From NCBI GenBank assembly GCA_033807775.1, contig CM066314.1, positions 39,608,001-39,672,000 of the forward strand: a stretch of DNA of 64,000 nucleotides, written 5' to 3'. The DNA comes from Saussurea involucrata (Eukaryota; Streptophyta; Magnoliopsida; Asterales; Asteraceae). Below are positions 32,177 through 42,560 of this stretch, piece after piece. Under the pieces are notes generated by a model. It had not been told where the DNA came from and ran no database searches. It saw nothing but the letters and a program-made list of their open reading frames with translations. Both the position numbers and the translations under genes were made by a program. Position 1 is the first letter of the stretch. Each line of letters begins with the position of its first letter.

Positions 32177-33557
32177 CTACCCTAGAACAGCTCCAACAAC
32201 CCAGTCACTTGCATCACTCATTATTTCAAAAGGTAGGGACCAATCAGGTGTCACTATCACAGGTGCAGTGACCAATGCTTCCTTCAGGATTTTAAAAGCC
32301 TTTTTACAATCTTCATCAAAATTGAAAGCATGATCATGTTGTAACAATGAACAAAGAGGTTTGGATATTTTGGAAAAATCTTTTATAAACCTCCGGTAAA
32401 AACCTGCATGTCCCAAAAAAACTTCTGATTCCTTTTACAGTGGTTGGTTCAGGAAATTTTGCAATTACTTCCAATTTTGCCTTATCAACCTTAATACCTC
32501 TGTTGGAAATAAGATGCCCTAACACAATGCCCTCTTTAACCATAAAGTGACATTTTTCCCAGTTCAAAACCAAATCTGTTTCTTCACATCTTTTAAGACT
32601 TTTCTCAAGGTTTTGTAAACACAGATCATATGATGTGCCATATACTGAAAAATCATCCATGAAGATTTCCATGGATTGTTCAAGCATATCTGAAAAAATG
32701 GCCATCATACATCTTTGGAAAGTGGCAGGTGCATTACAAAGTCCAAAAGACATTCTTCTAAAAGCAAAAGTACCATACGGACAAGTGAAAGTGATTTTTT
32801 CTTGATCTTTTGGTGCAATGGCAATTTGATTGTACCCAGAGTAACCATCTAGGAAACAATAAAACTCCTTCCCTGCCAATCTGTTTAGCATCTGGTCAAT
32901 AAAGGGTAATGGAAAATGGTATTTTTGGGTAGCTTTGTTAAGCTTCCTATAGTCCATACATATCCTCCAACCTGACACTATTCTGGTAGGTATAAGCTCA
33001 TTCTTTTCATTGGTTACCACTGTAACTCCTCCTTTCTTGGGTACACATTGCACAGGACTAACACATGTACTACTGGCAATAGGATAGATTATGCCAGCAT
33101 CAAGCCATTTCAGAATTTCCTTTTTAACAACCTCTTTCATCATTGGATTGAGTCTTCTTTGAGGCTCAACCGATGAAAAGTCTTTATTTTCCAAAATGAT
33201 TTTATGTTGACAAATGGTAGGGCTTATGCCCTTCAAATCAACAATGGTCCATCCTATGGCTTTGGTGTGTTGTTTTAACATGCTTACCAATCTTTCCTCT
33301 TATTCAGATTCTAAGGAAGATGAAATGATGACTGGCAACTTCCCTGGTTCTCCTAAAAAGGCATATTTCAAATGGGAGGGAAGTTGTTTCAACTCTAAGT
33401 CTGGAGCACATTCTAAGGAAGGGACAATTGTTTTCCTATCCTTATTTTCCAAAACTTCAACAACAAAGGTGACCTGAATATCTTCTAATCCCTCAAACTC
33501 TGCTACATCTTCATCACTACCTGAATCTCCAATTCCTATTATTTCTCCTAGACTTTT
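32177..33557 (-). pseudogene. Reverse transcriptase segment of element B
   Basis: Two minus-strand frames, 33290-32334 and 32416-32177, cover the RT: ICMDYRKLNKATQKYHFPLP, FLDGYSGYNQIAIAP and the FMDD catalytic motif in MEIFMDDFSVYG. The frames change at a seven-A run at 32415-32421. A TAA at 33302-33300 separates the RT from the upstream linker, which reaches to the element C insertion at 33557. The second frame ends WVVGAVLG followed by TAG at 32179-32177, at exactly the residue where element A has its TAG. Confidence 0.88.
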
Positions 33558-33562
33558 GTCTT

Positions 33563-35226
33563 TGTAACACCCCGTTTCCCAATTTACGTGATTTAACTGT
33601 CTCTTTTGGGGTTGAGTTAATTTTTGGGTCGTTATGTACGTGTTCAGGAATCTAGGGGCCAGTTTATCAATTTTGTAAGATGAGGGTGTGTTTTGGCATG
33701 TATGTAAAGGGGATGGAAACCCTAAACACCCTCATTTGCAGCCATTTGTTTCTTTAGCAAAGAAAGAGAAAGGGATTTTCGGAGTTCTTGTGAGCTGCTG
33801 TGAAAGACCGACCGATTCTCCTTCGTTAACCGTTGGATCGTCGTGAAATTTGGACAGCGACTTCACGACCCTCTAATCTACATTCTGACCGGAGGGATTT
33901 GGCATCGGAGTTCCCAGTAGAGAGAACCAAGTGTCCGAAGTTGCTGTGAAAGGGATTTTCGGAGTTCTTGTGAGCTGCTGTGAAAGATCGACCGATTCTC
34001 CTTCGTTAACCGTTGGATCGTCGTGAAATTTGGACAGCGACTTCACGACCCTCTAATCTACATTCTGACCGGAGGGATTTGGCATCGGAGTTCCCAGTAG
34101 AGAGAACCAAGTGTCCGAAGTTGCTGTGAAAGGGATTTTCGGAGTTCTTGTGAGCTGCTGTGAAAGATCGACCGATTCTCCTTCGTTAACCGTTGGATCG
34201 TCGTGAAATTTGGACAGCGACTTCACGACCCTCTAATCTACATTCTGACCGGAGGGATTTGGCATCGGAGTTCCCAGTAGAGAGAACCAAGTGTCCGAAG
34301 TTGCTGTATTTTCCAGGCGAAAGATTTGGTGATTTTGGAAGATTCAAGTTGTGAAAGGTTCTAGGAGGATTGTTGTTCGCGGTCTAGAATTGCAAGGTAT
34401 GTGTATTATGTTTAGAAATCAATAGAAATGGGGTGTATGAAATGGGATGTTTGGCAAAGTTTTATGGTATTTGGACTATCCTAGCTATGTCATTTCGGGA
34501 TGAGAGTTGGGATAGAATTAGAGTTCCATTTTTGGGCTTGTTATGATATGTGTATGTATGAATGTTATAGGTGGTACGAGGTGATTATTATACACTGTGA
34601 AGTACTTGGTAATTGACATCTTGACAGGTGAGTACTCTACCTATATTATGTAAGTTATGTGTATGTAGTTGGATTGCATGTGTGATTATGTGTATGTTGG
34701 CTTTGCCAAAGGAAAGAGTACCTATGGTGGTAGTAATACCCCTAGGGAATATGTTATGTATGAAGAGGCCTGGTACCAGTGTCTAGTTATGACCTTCCTT
34801 ATTGGCTTTGTGCCTTAAGGAATGGAAGGATGTTACATGTATGTGATTGCTATGTTTATGCGAGTATGTATGCATGATGATATGTGGTATAGGTGCGTGC
34901 TCACTAAGCGAAAGCTTACCCCGTTGTTATTCATCTTTTAGTGGCAGGTACATCTTCGAAGAATAAAGGAAAGGCTCCAGCTTGAAGCTTTTGGATTTGC
35001 GGCAGCTCAGCAGCTTATATTTTCTTTTGATGAATGATAGTTTTGGATTCTCTAAGCTTTTCAGTTGAATATTGTTTGTCTCAAACTTATTGGTTTTAAG
35101 TTGCAAACTTGTACTCTTTTCTATAAGATTATGGGATTTTATCTAAATGTTTTAATTACAAATCTTCCGTTGTATTTTAAGGTTACTTTCCGTTAAATGA
35201 GTGTTTTAAAGATAAGGGATGTTACA
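33563..35226 (+). mobile_element. Element C 5' LTR
   Basis: TGTAACACCCC..GATGTTACA. Holds three tandem 180-bp units (33767-34306), then the Tekay-type motif GTGCTCACTAAGCGAAAGC (34896-34914). Confidence 0.95.
33767..34306. repeat. 180-bp tandem repeat, three copies, in C 5' LTR
   Basis: The marker AGGGATTTTCGGAGTTCTTG recurs at 33771, 33951 and 34131, an exact 180-bp period, and copies differ at only one or two bases. The same array is in the 3' LTR. Confidence 0.95.
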
Positions 35227-35228
35227 GT

Positions 35229-35240
35229 TGGTATCAGAGC
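35229..35240 (+). other. Primer binding site (tRNA-iMet) of element C
   Basis: TGGTATCAGAGC two bases after the LTR end GTTACA. Confidence 0.9.
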
Positions 35241-35999
35241 CTTGGTTTAAGGGATTCGGGCATTCACAAGTGGTGAGTGTTTGAACTTAAACCCAAGTGC
35301 TCAAGTTTTCAAATAAGTAACCTTTAAAAAAAAACTGTTTCGTGTAAGAAAATGGTTTATAAGGAAAGGGTGTTTTAAAAGAAAAAGTTTTCACGGCTGA
35401 GCTGCGGTCCAGAGCATCAAGACGGGGGTGAGCACACTATTCCATATTAGGATTTATGATAAAGCATGTTCAGTTTTGTGAAAGACCAGTTTTATAACTG
35501 TATTGGATGAGTAATTATGTTTATGTATGCTAGATATGGTCAATGTGACAAGGTTATGATTTCAAGTATGTTTTGTTGATGCATAATGTGAATTAGAATA
35601 TGATTATAATGTTTATATGATAAGTGGTAGATATGGAAAATGTTGTGATATATATGTTAAAGGTACCAACTAAGCTGGGAATTGGAACCTTAGTGACGGT
35701 GTTGAGTCTAAACATGGAGGGTGTAATTATAATGGTATAAGGGCCCATACCATTGCAATTACATTATACATGCCGGGACTTGATATAGTTGCAAAAGAAT
35801 TCTATGAACCAGACAAGGTTGAGGGTTGGGTAGTAACATGCTAGAAAGGGATTTTGTTAAGAGAGTATAAGCAGAAGGTTTCTAAGGAGCATGTTAGAAA
35901 GAAAGACAACTAAGCTAGGACCTCTGGACTATGCTAGGAGTTTGCTCAGGGGGGGGGGTGTAGATGAATTATTCTAAAGTATCATGTTTATGTATCAGA
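35241..35999 (+). other. Untranslated leader of element C
   Basis: About 760 bp between PBS and gag with no substantial ORF; ends near a ten-G run at 35949-35958. An upstream in-frame ATG at 35964 would add 12 residues. Confidence 0.6.
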
Positions 36000-38900
36000 A
36001 TGGTGAACACTAGAAGGCAAGGCAAGAGACCGATTATTGAAGAGGATCAGGAAATTCCTGATCTGAGAGGTGTGATCGCTGCTGAGGTCGGGGAGGTTCT
36101 TCACGAGTTACTCCCAAGTCTCTTTGAGCAGGTAAAGCAGGAACTGGCTAATGAAATTCGTAGTCAGATAGAGGCAGCTGTGGCCAGCAGGGCCAGTGGA
36201 TCAGGGGGCTTGTCAGGCGTACAACCACGGGGGACAAGCTACAGAGATTTCTCGGCCTGTCAGCCGCCACAGTTTGAGGGGCAGAAGGACCCCGTAACCA
36301 GCACTCGTTGGATAGCTGAGGTGGAGGGTGCTTTCCGCACCAGTTTTTGTACCGAGGAAGTCAAGGTTCGCTACGCATCGAACCTTCTGAGGAAGGCAGC
36401 GAAAGACTGGTGGAACCTTATTGTTCGTGCTCGGACGCCAGAACAAGTGGATAACATGACTTGGGAACAGTATGTGCCCCAAATTGAGGTAGAGAGACTC
36501 ACAAATGAGTTTCTATCTATGGAGCAAACTACGGAGTCGGTGAACGAGATCACTGACAAGTTTTTGGAGCGGTCCCTTTTCTGTCCTGAGTATGTCAGGA
36601 ATGAAAAGGCCAAAATGTACAGATATGGGAGAGTTTTGAAACAGGAGATTAGAGAATTTGTTGTTATGGCAAGGTGCACTGATTTTCAGCAGATGCACGA
36701 GGCGGCTCGGGCTAGAGAGCTCGAATTAGAGAGCCAAAGAAAGACAAGAAGGGCAGAAACGGTTCAGACTCAACCTCAGCAGACTAAGAGGTTCAAAACT
36801 GGGAGTCATAAACCGGAGGTAAAGAAAGAGTTCAAGAGAGAGCATCCCCGCTGTGGGAAGTGTGGACGACAGCATCCGGGAGAATGCCGTATGGGCTCCG
36901 GAACCTGTTACAAATGCGGGCAACCGGGTCATATCAGTCGAGACTGCAAGGCGACCGCAAAGATATGTTTTAAGTGCTACAAGCCGGGCCATTTTGCTGA
37001 CGAGTGCCCAATGAATACCGGGTCGGTCCAGAACTCGGGAACCGCACCGGTGAAGATGCTAGAGGGTGGATTGGGAAAGAAGAACGACGCACCCAGGACT
37101 CGGGGGCGAGTGTTCCATATGACCGTAGATGAAGCAAAGGAGGAGCCAGATGTCGTGACAGGTATTTTTCCTGTTAATGCATCACCTGCCCTTGTCTTAT
37201 TTGACTCGGGAGCTACTAAATCTTTTGTTTCTTTATCGTTTTGTAAAGACTTTGCTATTGTAAAGGACAAGTTAGAGAGTCCGCTAGAAGTAGAAATAGC
37301 GGACGAGGAGTTTCGTTTTGTGAGTGATGTGTATAAAGGTAATGTAATAGAGATAGCCGGAGTGAAGTTTAGTATAGATCTTATTCCTATTGCGATGAGG
37401 GAAATAAATGTAGTAGTTGGGATAGATTGTCTTAGTCGGAATGGAGCGCGCATTGATTGTGAAAAACAGCAGGTAGTGATTCGAACCCCAAGTGGGGGAG
37501 AATTAACTATCTCGAGTGAAGGAAGAAAAGGGGTACCAAAGGTGTGCACTTTGGCCAAAGCTAGAAGATATGTGCACCATGGTGGTAGCAGTTACTTGGC
37601 GTATATTGTTGATGAACGGGAGGAGAAAAAGAAGAGAACAGTGGCAGATGTACCAGTGGTCAGCGAGTTTCCGGATGTTTTCCCGGATGACTTGCCTGGC
37701 ATTCCTCCCGGGAGGCAAGTGGAGTTCCGAATAGACTTGATTCCGGGGGCGGCACCGGTAGCAAAGGCTCCTTACCGTTTGGCACCTCCGGAGATGCATG
37801 AACTGTCTAAGCAGCTGGAGGAACTGTTGGATAAGGGTTTCATCCGCCCCAGTAGTTCACCTTGGGGAGCCCCTATCCTTTTCGTGAAAAAGAAGGACGG
37901 GTCGATGCGGATGTGCATCGACTATAGAGAGCTTAACAAGCTTACGGTGAAGAACAGATACCCGTTGCCGAGGATCGACGATCTCTTCGATCAACTTCAG
38001 GGAGCCGTTTGGTTCTCTAAGATAGATCTTCGCTCAGGGTACCACCAGTTGAAGGTCAGGGAAGAGGATGTTCACAAGACAGCGTTCAGAACCAGGTACG
38101 GGCATTTCGAGTTCATCGTGATGCCATTTGGACTGACGAACGCACCGGCGGCATTCATGGATCTTATGAATAGAGTTTGCAGACCGATGTTGGATAGGTC
38201 AGTCATCGTGTTTATAGACGATATACTAATCTACTCCAAGTCGAAGGAGGATCATATGGAGCATCTACGAGAGGTTTTGGAGATTTTGCGTAAGGAGCAG
38301 TTATATGCAAAGTTCTCCAAGTGTGATTTCTGGTTACAAGAGGTTCAATTTCTTGGACATCTTGTGAACCGAGAGGGTATCAAGGTAGACCCAGCGAAGG
38401 TGGAGGCAGTGATGAAGTGGGAAACCCCGAAGACTCCCACTGAGATTAGGAGTTTCCTTGGATTAGTCGGGTACTACCGCCGGTTCATCCAGGATTTCTC
38501 CAAGATAGCAGTTCCGTTGACGAAGCTGACGAGGAAGAACGAACGTTTCGTTTGGGGAGAGGAACAGAAAACAGCGTTCGAAACCTTAAGGAGAAAGTTA
38601 TGCGAGGCTCCAGTGTTGACACTACCGGAGGGAGTTGAAGACATGACAGTCTACTGTGATGCGTCTTATCACGGGCTAGGCTGCGTTCTTATGCAGAGGG
38701 GAAGGGTGATTGCCTATGCGTCTCGTCAACTGAAGACGCATGAGGTGAATTACCCGACTCACGATTTGGAGCTTGCGGCAGTGGTGTTCGCTCTCAAGTT
38801 ATGGCGGCACTACCTGTATGGGGTGAAGTATACTATCTATACGGACCACAAGAGTCTTCGTTATTTCATGGATCAACAGAATTTGAACATGAGACAGCGG

Positions 38901-39941
38901 AGGTGGTTGGATGTGGTGAAGGATTATGATTGCGAGATTCTTTATCACCCGGGGAAGGCAAATGTCGTAGCGGATGCCTTGAGTAGAAGAGCGAGTAGTG
39001 TTCTACTTCGTGTACCGTTGATGAGACTAACAGTATCAACGTCGCTTCACGACTTGGTAAGAAGGTCTCAAGAGGAAGCGATCAAGGGTGAGAACCAGAA
39101 GAAGGAACGGATAAAGGGACAGGTGGATCAGTTAGTGCCCGACAGTCGAGGTCTATTGACTCGGTACGGTCGGGTATGGGTTCCAGTATCGTGTGAGGCA
39201 AGGCAGACACTTCTGGACGAGGCGCATAAGTCAAGGTTCTCTATCCATCCCGGTGCTACTAAGATGTATAGAGATCTGAAGACTGACTACTGGTGGCCGG
39301 GGATGAAGAGGGACGTGGCTAAGTACGTGGAGAAATGTTTGACTTGTTTAAGGGTCAAAGCAGAGCATCAGAGACCGCACGGGAAGTTACAGCCATTAGA
39401 GATACCAGAGTGGAAGTGGGAGCATATAACAATGGATCTGATTACCAAGTTGCCTCGAACACCTAGGAATCATGATGCCATTTGGGTGGTTGTAGATAGG
39501 CTGACAAAGAGTGCCCATTTTATCGCGATCCGTGAAAGTTCATCTGCAGAAAAGTTAGCTGACATCTATGTCAGTGAAATTGTAGCAAGGCATGGGGTAC
39601 CGGTAACAGTGATATCAGACAGGGATGTTCGGTTTACGTCGCGGTTTTGGGGGAAGTTCCATGAAGATTTGGGTACGAGACTTCAGTTCAGTACAACCTT
39701 TCACCCACAGACGGACGGGCAAAGCGAGAGAACAATTCAGACTCTTGAGGATATGTTGAGAGCCTGTGTTTTGGATTTTGGGGGCAGCTGGGATACGTAT
39801 TTACCGTTGGCTGAGTTCTCATACAACAACAGTTTCCATGCCAGTATTGGCATGCCTCCGTATGAGATGTTGTACGGGAGAATATGTAGGACTCCTATCT
39901 GTTGGGGAGAGGTAGGCCAGCGGGAGTTAAGCAGCACATAA
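36000..39941 (+). CDS. Gag-pol polyprotein of element C, ends at premature TAA
   Basis: Start chosen at ATG 36000 (MVNTRRQGKR), a common chromovirus gag opening; 1,313 residues to the stop. Gag has PPQFEGQKDPVTSTRWIAEV and two CCHC knuckles (CYKCGQPGHISRDC, CFKCYKPGHFADEC). Protease has its catalytic Asp at 402 in LFDSGATKSF. RT has KIDLRSGYHQ and FIDD at 738-741. RNase H has VYCDASYHGLGCVL, TDHKSL and ADALSR. Integrase has a zinc region (CLTCLRVK) and the DDE core (WEHITMDLITKLP, VISDRDVRF, TDGQSERTIQ). The frame stops at TAA 39939-39941 within the integrase but continues in the same frame at 39942. A single Glu-to-stop change is the likely cause. Confidence 0.93.
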   Translation: MVNTRRQGKRPIIEEDQEIPDLRGVIAAEVGEVLHELLPSLFEQVKQELANEIRSQIEAAVASRASGSGGLSGVQPRGTSYRDFSACQPPQFEGQKDPVTSTRWIAEVEGAFRTSFCTEEVKVRYASNLLRKAAKDWWNLIVRARTPEQVDNMTWEQYVPQIEVERLTNEFLSMEQTTESVNEITDKFLERSLFCPEYVRNEKAKMYRYGRVLKQEIREFVVMARCTDFQQMHEAARARELELESQRKTRRAETVQTQPQQTKRFKTGSHKPEVKKEFKREHPRCGKCGRQHPGECRMGSGTCYKCGQPGHISRDCKATAKICFKCYKPGHFADECPMNTGSVQNSGTAPVKMLEGGLGKKNDAPRTRGRVFHMTVDEAKEEPDVVTGIFPVNASPALVLFDSGATKSFVSLSFCKDFAIVKDKLESPLEVEIADEEFRFVSDVYKGNVIEIAGVKFSIDLIPIAMREINVVVGIDCLSRNGARIDCEKQQVVIRTPSGGELTISSEGRKGVPKVCTLAKARRYVHHGGSSYLAYIVDEREEKKKRTVADVPVVSEFPDVFPDDLPGIPPGRQVEFRIDLIPGAAPVAKAPYRLAPPEMHELSKQLEELLDKGFIRPSSSPWGAPILFVKKKDGSMRMCIDYRELNKLTVKNRYPLPRIDDLFDQLQGAVWFSKIDLRSGYHQLKVREEDVHKTAFRTRYGHFEFIVMPFGLTNAPAAFMDLMNRVCRPMLDRSVIVFIDDILIYSKSKEDHMEHLREVLEILRKEQLYAKFSKCDFWLQEVQFLGHLVNREGIKVDPAKVEAVMKWETPKTPTEIRSFLGLVGYYRRFIQDFSKIAVPLTKLTRKNERFVWGEEQKTAFETLRRKLCEAPVLTLPEGVEDMTVYCDASYHGLGCVLMQRGRVIAYASRQLKTHEVNYPTHDLELAAVVFALKLWRHYLYGVKYTIYTDHKSLRYFMDQQNLNMRQRRWLDVVKDYDCEILYHPGKANVVADALSRRASSVLLRVPLMRLTVSTSLHDLVRRSQEEAIKGENQKKERIKGQVDQLVPDSRGLLTRYGRVWVPVSCEARQTLLDEAHKSRFSIHPGATKMYRDLKTDYWWPGMKRDVAKYVEKCLTCLRVKAEHQRPHGKLQPLEIPEWKWEHITMDLITKLPRTPRNHDAIWVVVDRLTKSAHFIAIRESSSAEKLADIYVSEIVARHGVPVTVISDRDVRFTSRFWGKFHEDLGTRLQFSTTFHPQTDGQSERTIQTLEDMLRACVLDFGGSWDTYLPLAEFSYNNSFHASIGMPPYEMLYGRICRTPICWGEVGQRELSST

Positions 39942-40475
39942 GTGGTTCAGAAAACGACGGAAAGTATTGAGATGATTCGGGATAGGCTACGAACCGCACA
40001 GAGTCGTCAAAAGAGTTACGCCGACAAGCGAAGTTCGGATCTGGAGTTCAACGTGGGAGATAATGTTTTGTTGAAGGTATCACCTTGGAAAGGGGTGATC
40101 CGATTCCGGAAGAGGGGCAAGCTAGGCCCTAGGTTTATCGGACCTTTCAAGGTGATAGCACGGGTTGGGAAGGTTGCGTACCGGCTGGAGCTTCCGCCGG
40201 AACTCAGTCTGATACACAACACCTTCCACGTATCTCAGTTGAGGAAGTGTTTAGCTGACGAGTCGGCGCATGTCCCTATAGATGACATACAGGTCGACGA
40301 ACGGTTGAATTATATTGAGAGACCGATAGCAATCTTGGAAAGGAAGACCAAATCCTTGCGAAACAAGGAGACCAGCTTAATGAAAGTTCAGTGGGAACAC
40401 CGAAAAGGATCAGAATGGACATGGGAACCGGAAGCTGAGATGAGATCGAATTATCCGGAACTCTTCCAAGTCTGA
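39942..40475 (+). pseudogene. Integrase C-terminus and chromodomain-like tail of element C
   Basis: Same frame as the upstream polyprotein, cut off by the TAA at 39939. Shows GPRFIGPFKVIARVGKVAYR, LIHNTFHVSQLRKC, then VDERLNYIERPIAILER and VQWEHRKGSEWTWEPE, a chromodomain-like module expected to guide chromovirus integration. 177 residues ending just before the purine tract. Cannot be made without passing the stop. Confidence 0.88.
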
Positions 40476-40499
40476 TCGATTTCGAGGACGAAATCCTGG

Positions 40500-40514
40500 T
40501 AAGTGGGGGAGAGT
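40500..40514 (+). other. Polypurine tract of element C
   Basis: TAAGTGGGGGAGAGT immediately before the 3' LTR start TGTAACACC. Confidence 0.75.
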
Positions 40515-41958
40515 TGTAACACCCCGTTTCCCAATTTACGTGATTTAACTGTCTCTTTTGGGGTTGAGTTAATTTTTGGGTCGTTATGTACGTGTTCAGG
40601 AATCTAGGGGCCAGTTTATCACTTTTGTAAGATGAGGGTGTGTTTTGGCATGTATGTAAAGGGGATGGAAACCCTAAACATCCTCATTTGCAGCCATTTG
40701 TTTCTTTAGCAAAGAAGAGAGAAAAGAGAAAGGGATTTTCGGAGTTCTTGTGAGCTGCTGTGAAAGACCGACCGATTCTCCTTCGTTAACCGTTGGATCG
40801 TCGTGAAATTTGGACAGCGACTTCACGACCCTCTAATCTACATTCTGACCGGAGGGATTTGGCATCGGAGTTCCCAGTAGAGAGAACCAAGTGTCCGAAG
40901 TTGCTGTGAAAGGGATTTTCGGAGTTCTTATGAGCTGCTGTGAAAGATCGATCGATTCTCCTTCGTTAACCGTTGGATCGTCGTGAAATTTGGACAGAGA
41001 CTTCACGACCCTCTAATCTACATTCTGACCGGAGGGATTTGGCATCGGAGTTCCCAGTAGAGAGAACCAAGTGTCCGAAGTTGCTGTGAAAGGGATTTTC
41101 GGAGTTCTTGTGAGCTGCTGTGAAAGATCGACCGATTCTCCTTCGTTAACCGTTGGATCGTCGTGAAATTTGGACAGCGACTTCACGACCCTCTAATCTA
41201 CATTCTGACCGGAGGGATTTGGCATCGTAGTTCCCAGTAGAGAGAACCAAGTGTCCGAAGTTGCTGTATTTTCCAGGCGAAAGATTTGGTGATTTTGGAA
41301 GATTCAAGTTGTGAAAGGTTCTAGGAGGATTGTTGTTCGCGGTCTAGAATTGCAAGGTATGTGTATTATGTTTAGAAATCAATAGAAATGGGGTGTATGA
41401 AATGGGATGTTTGGCAAAGTTTTATGGTATTTGGACTATCCTAGCTATGTCATTTCGGGATGAGAGTTGGGATAGAATTAGAGTTCCATTTTTGGGCTTG
41501 TTATGATATGTGTATGTATGAATGTTATAGGTGGTACGAGGTGATTATTATACACTGTGAAGTACTTGGTAGTTGACATCTTGACAGGTGAGTACTCTAC
41601 CTATATTATGTAAGTTATGTGTATGTAGTTGGATTGCATGTGTGATTATGTGTATGTTGGCTTTGCCAAAGGAAAGAGTACCTATGGTCGAAGAATAAAG
41701 GAAAGACTCCAGCTTGAAGCTTTTGGATTTGCGGCAGCTCAGCAGCTTATATTTTCTTTTGATGAATGATAGTTTTGGATTCTCTAAGCTTTTCAGTTGA
41801 ATATTGTTTGTCTCAAACTTATTGGTTTTAAGTTGCAAACTTGTACTATTTTCTATAAGATTATGGGATTTTATCTAAATGTTTTAATTACAAATCTTCC
41901 GTTGTATTTTAAGGTTACTTTCCGTTAAATGAGTGTTTTAAAGATAAGGGATGTTACA
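40515..41958 (+). mobile_element. Element C 3' LTR with internal deletion
   Basis: Same ends as the 5' LTR. Carries three 180-bp units (about 40727-41266). Near 41687 GTACCTATGGT runs directly into CGAAGAATAAAG; the roughly 225-bp segment between these in the 5' LTR is missing, including the CTCACTAAGC motif. Confidence 0.93.
40727..41266. repeat. 180-bp tandem repeat, three copies, in C 3' LTR
   Basis: Markers at 40731, 40911 and 41091, same period as the 5' LTR. The middle unit has private changes (CTTATGAGC, GATCGATCG, ACAGAGAC). Confidence 0.95.
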
Positions 41959-41963
41959 GTCTT

Positions 41964-42560
41964 GACACCAAGATTCAATCAAACTTAAGGCAGAACATTC
42001 CTCTCTCTCTTCAGGATACTTCAGGGAGTCCAAAACATTAAATGTTACTTGTTGGTCTTGAACTCTCATGGTGAGTTCACCTTTTTGGACATCTATTAGA
42101 GTTCTTCCTGTAGCTAGGAAAGGTCTTCCTAAGATGATAGGAATGTCCTTGTCAGCTTCAAAATCTAAGATGATAAATAAATTTATCAACTTGGACAAGG
42201 ACGTCTTCAATCTTACCCTTAGGCCAAGCTATGGACTTATCTGCTAATAAAAGCGAAATAGTTATGGGTCTAGCTTCACCTATGCCTAAAGTGTTAGAGA
42301 CAGATAAAGGCATAAGGTTTACACTAGCACCTAAGTCACATAGGGATTGTCCAACCTCTTTTCCTCCTATGGAACATGGGATAGTGAAACTTCCAGGGTC
42401 TTTCATCGTTGGAGGAATTTTGTTAGACAACATGGCACTACATCCTTCAGTCAGAGCTACAGTCTCATATTCATTCAATTTTTTCTTTTTGCTCAAATTG
42501 TCTTTCAAAAACTTTGCATAACTTGGCATTTGTTCGATTGCTTCAACCAAAGGTATGTTG
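41964..42560 (-). pseudogene. Aspartic protease segment of element B
   Basis: Two overlapping minus-strand frames. 42550-42158 carries MPSYAKFLKDNLSKKKKLNE, PPTMKDPGSFTIPC and the active site CDLGASVNLMPLSV. 42210-41938 carries DIPIILGRPFLATGRTLIDV. The shift lies near 42170-42190. The end at 41964 is the element C insertion; homology resumes at 33557. Confidence 0.85.

Larger units (their letters stand above)
33563..41958 (+). mobile_element. Element C: Del/Tekay chromovirus (Ty3/gypsy), inserted in B
   Basis: An 8,396-bp plus-strand element between B's protease and RT. LTRs are 33563-35226 (1,664 bp) and 40515-41958 (1,444 bp), with a perfect 5-bp TSD GTCTT at 33558-33562 and 41959-41963. 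The right LTR lacks about 225 bp present at roughly 34728-34953. Outside this and a small indel, about ten substitutions by eye give 0.6-0.7% divergence. A tRNA-iMet PBS, one continuous gag-pol frame and a chromodomain-like integrase C-terminus place it in the Del/Tekay lineage. One in-frame TAA disrupts the polyprotein. Confidence 0.95.
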
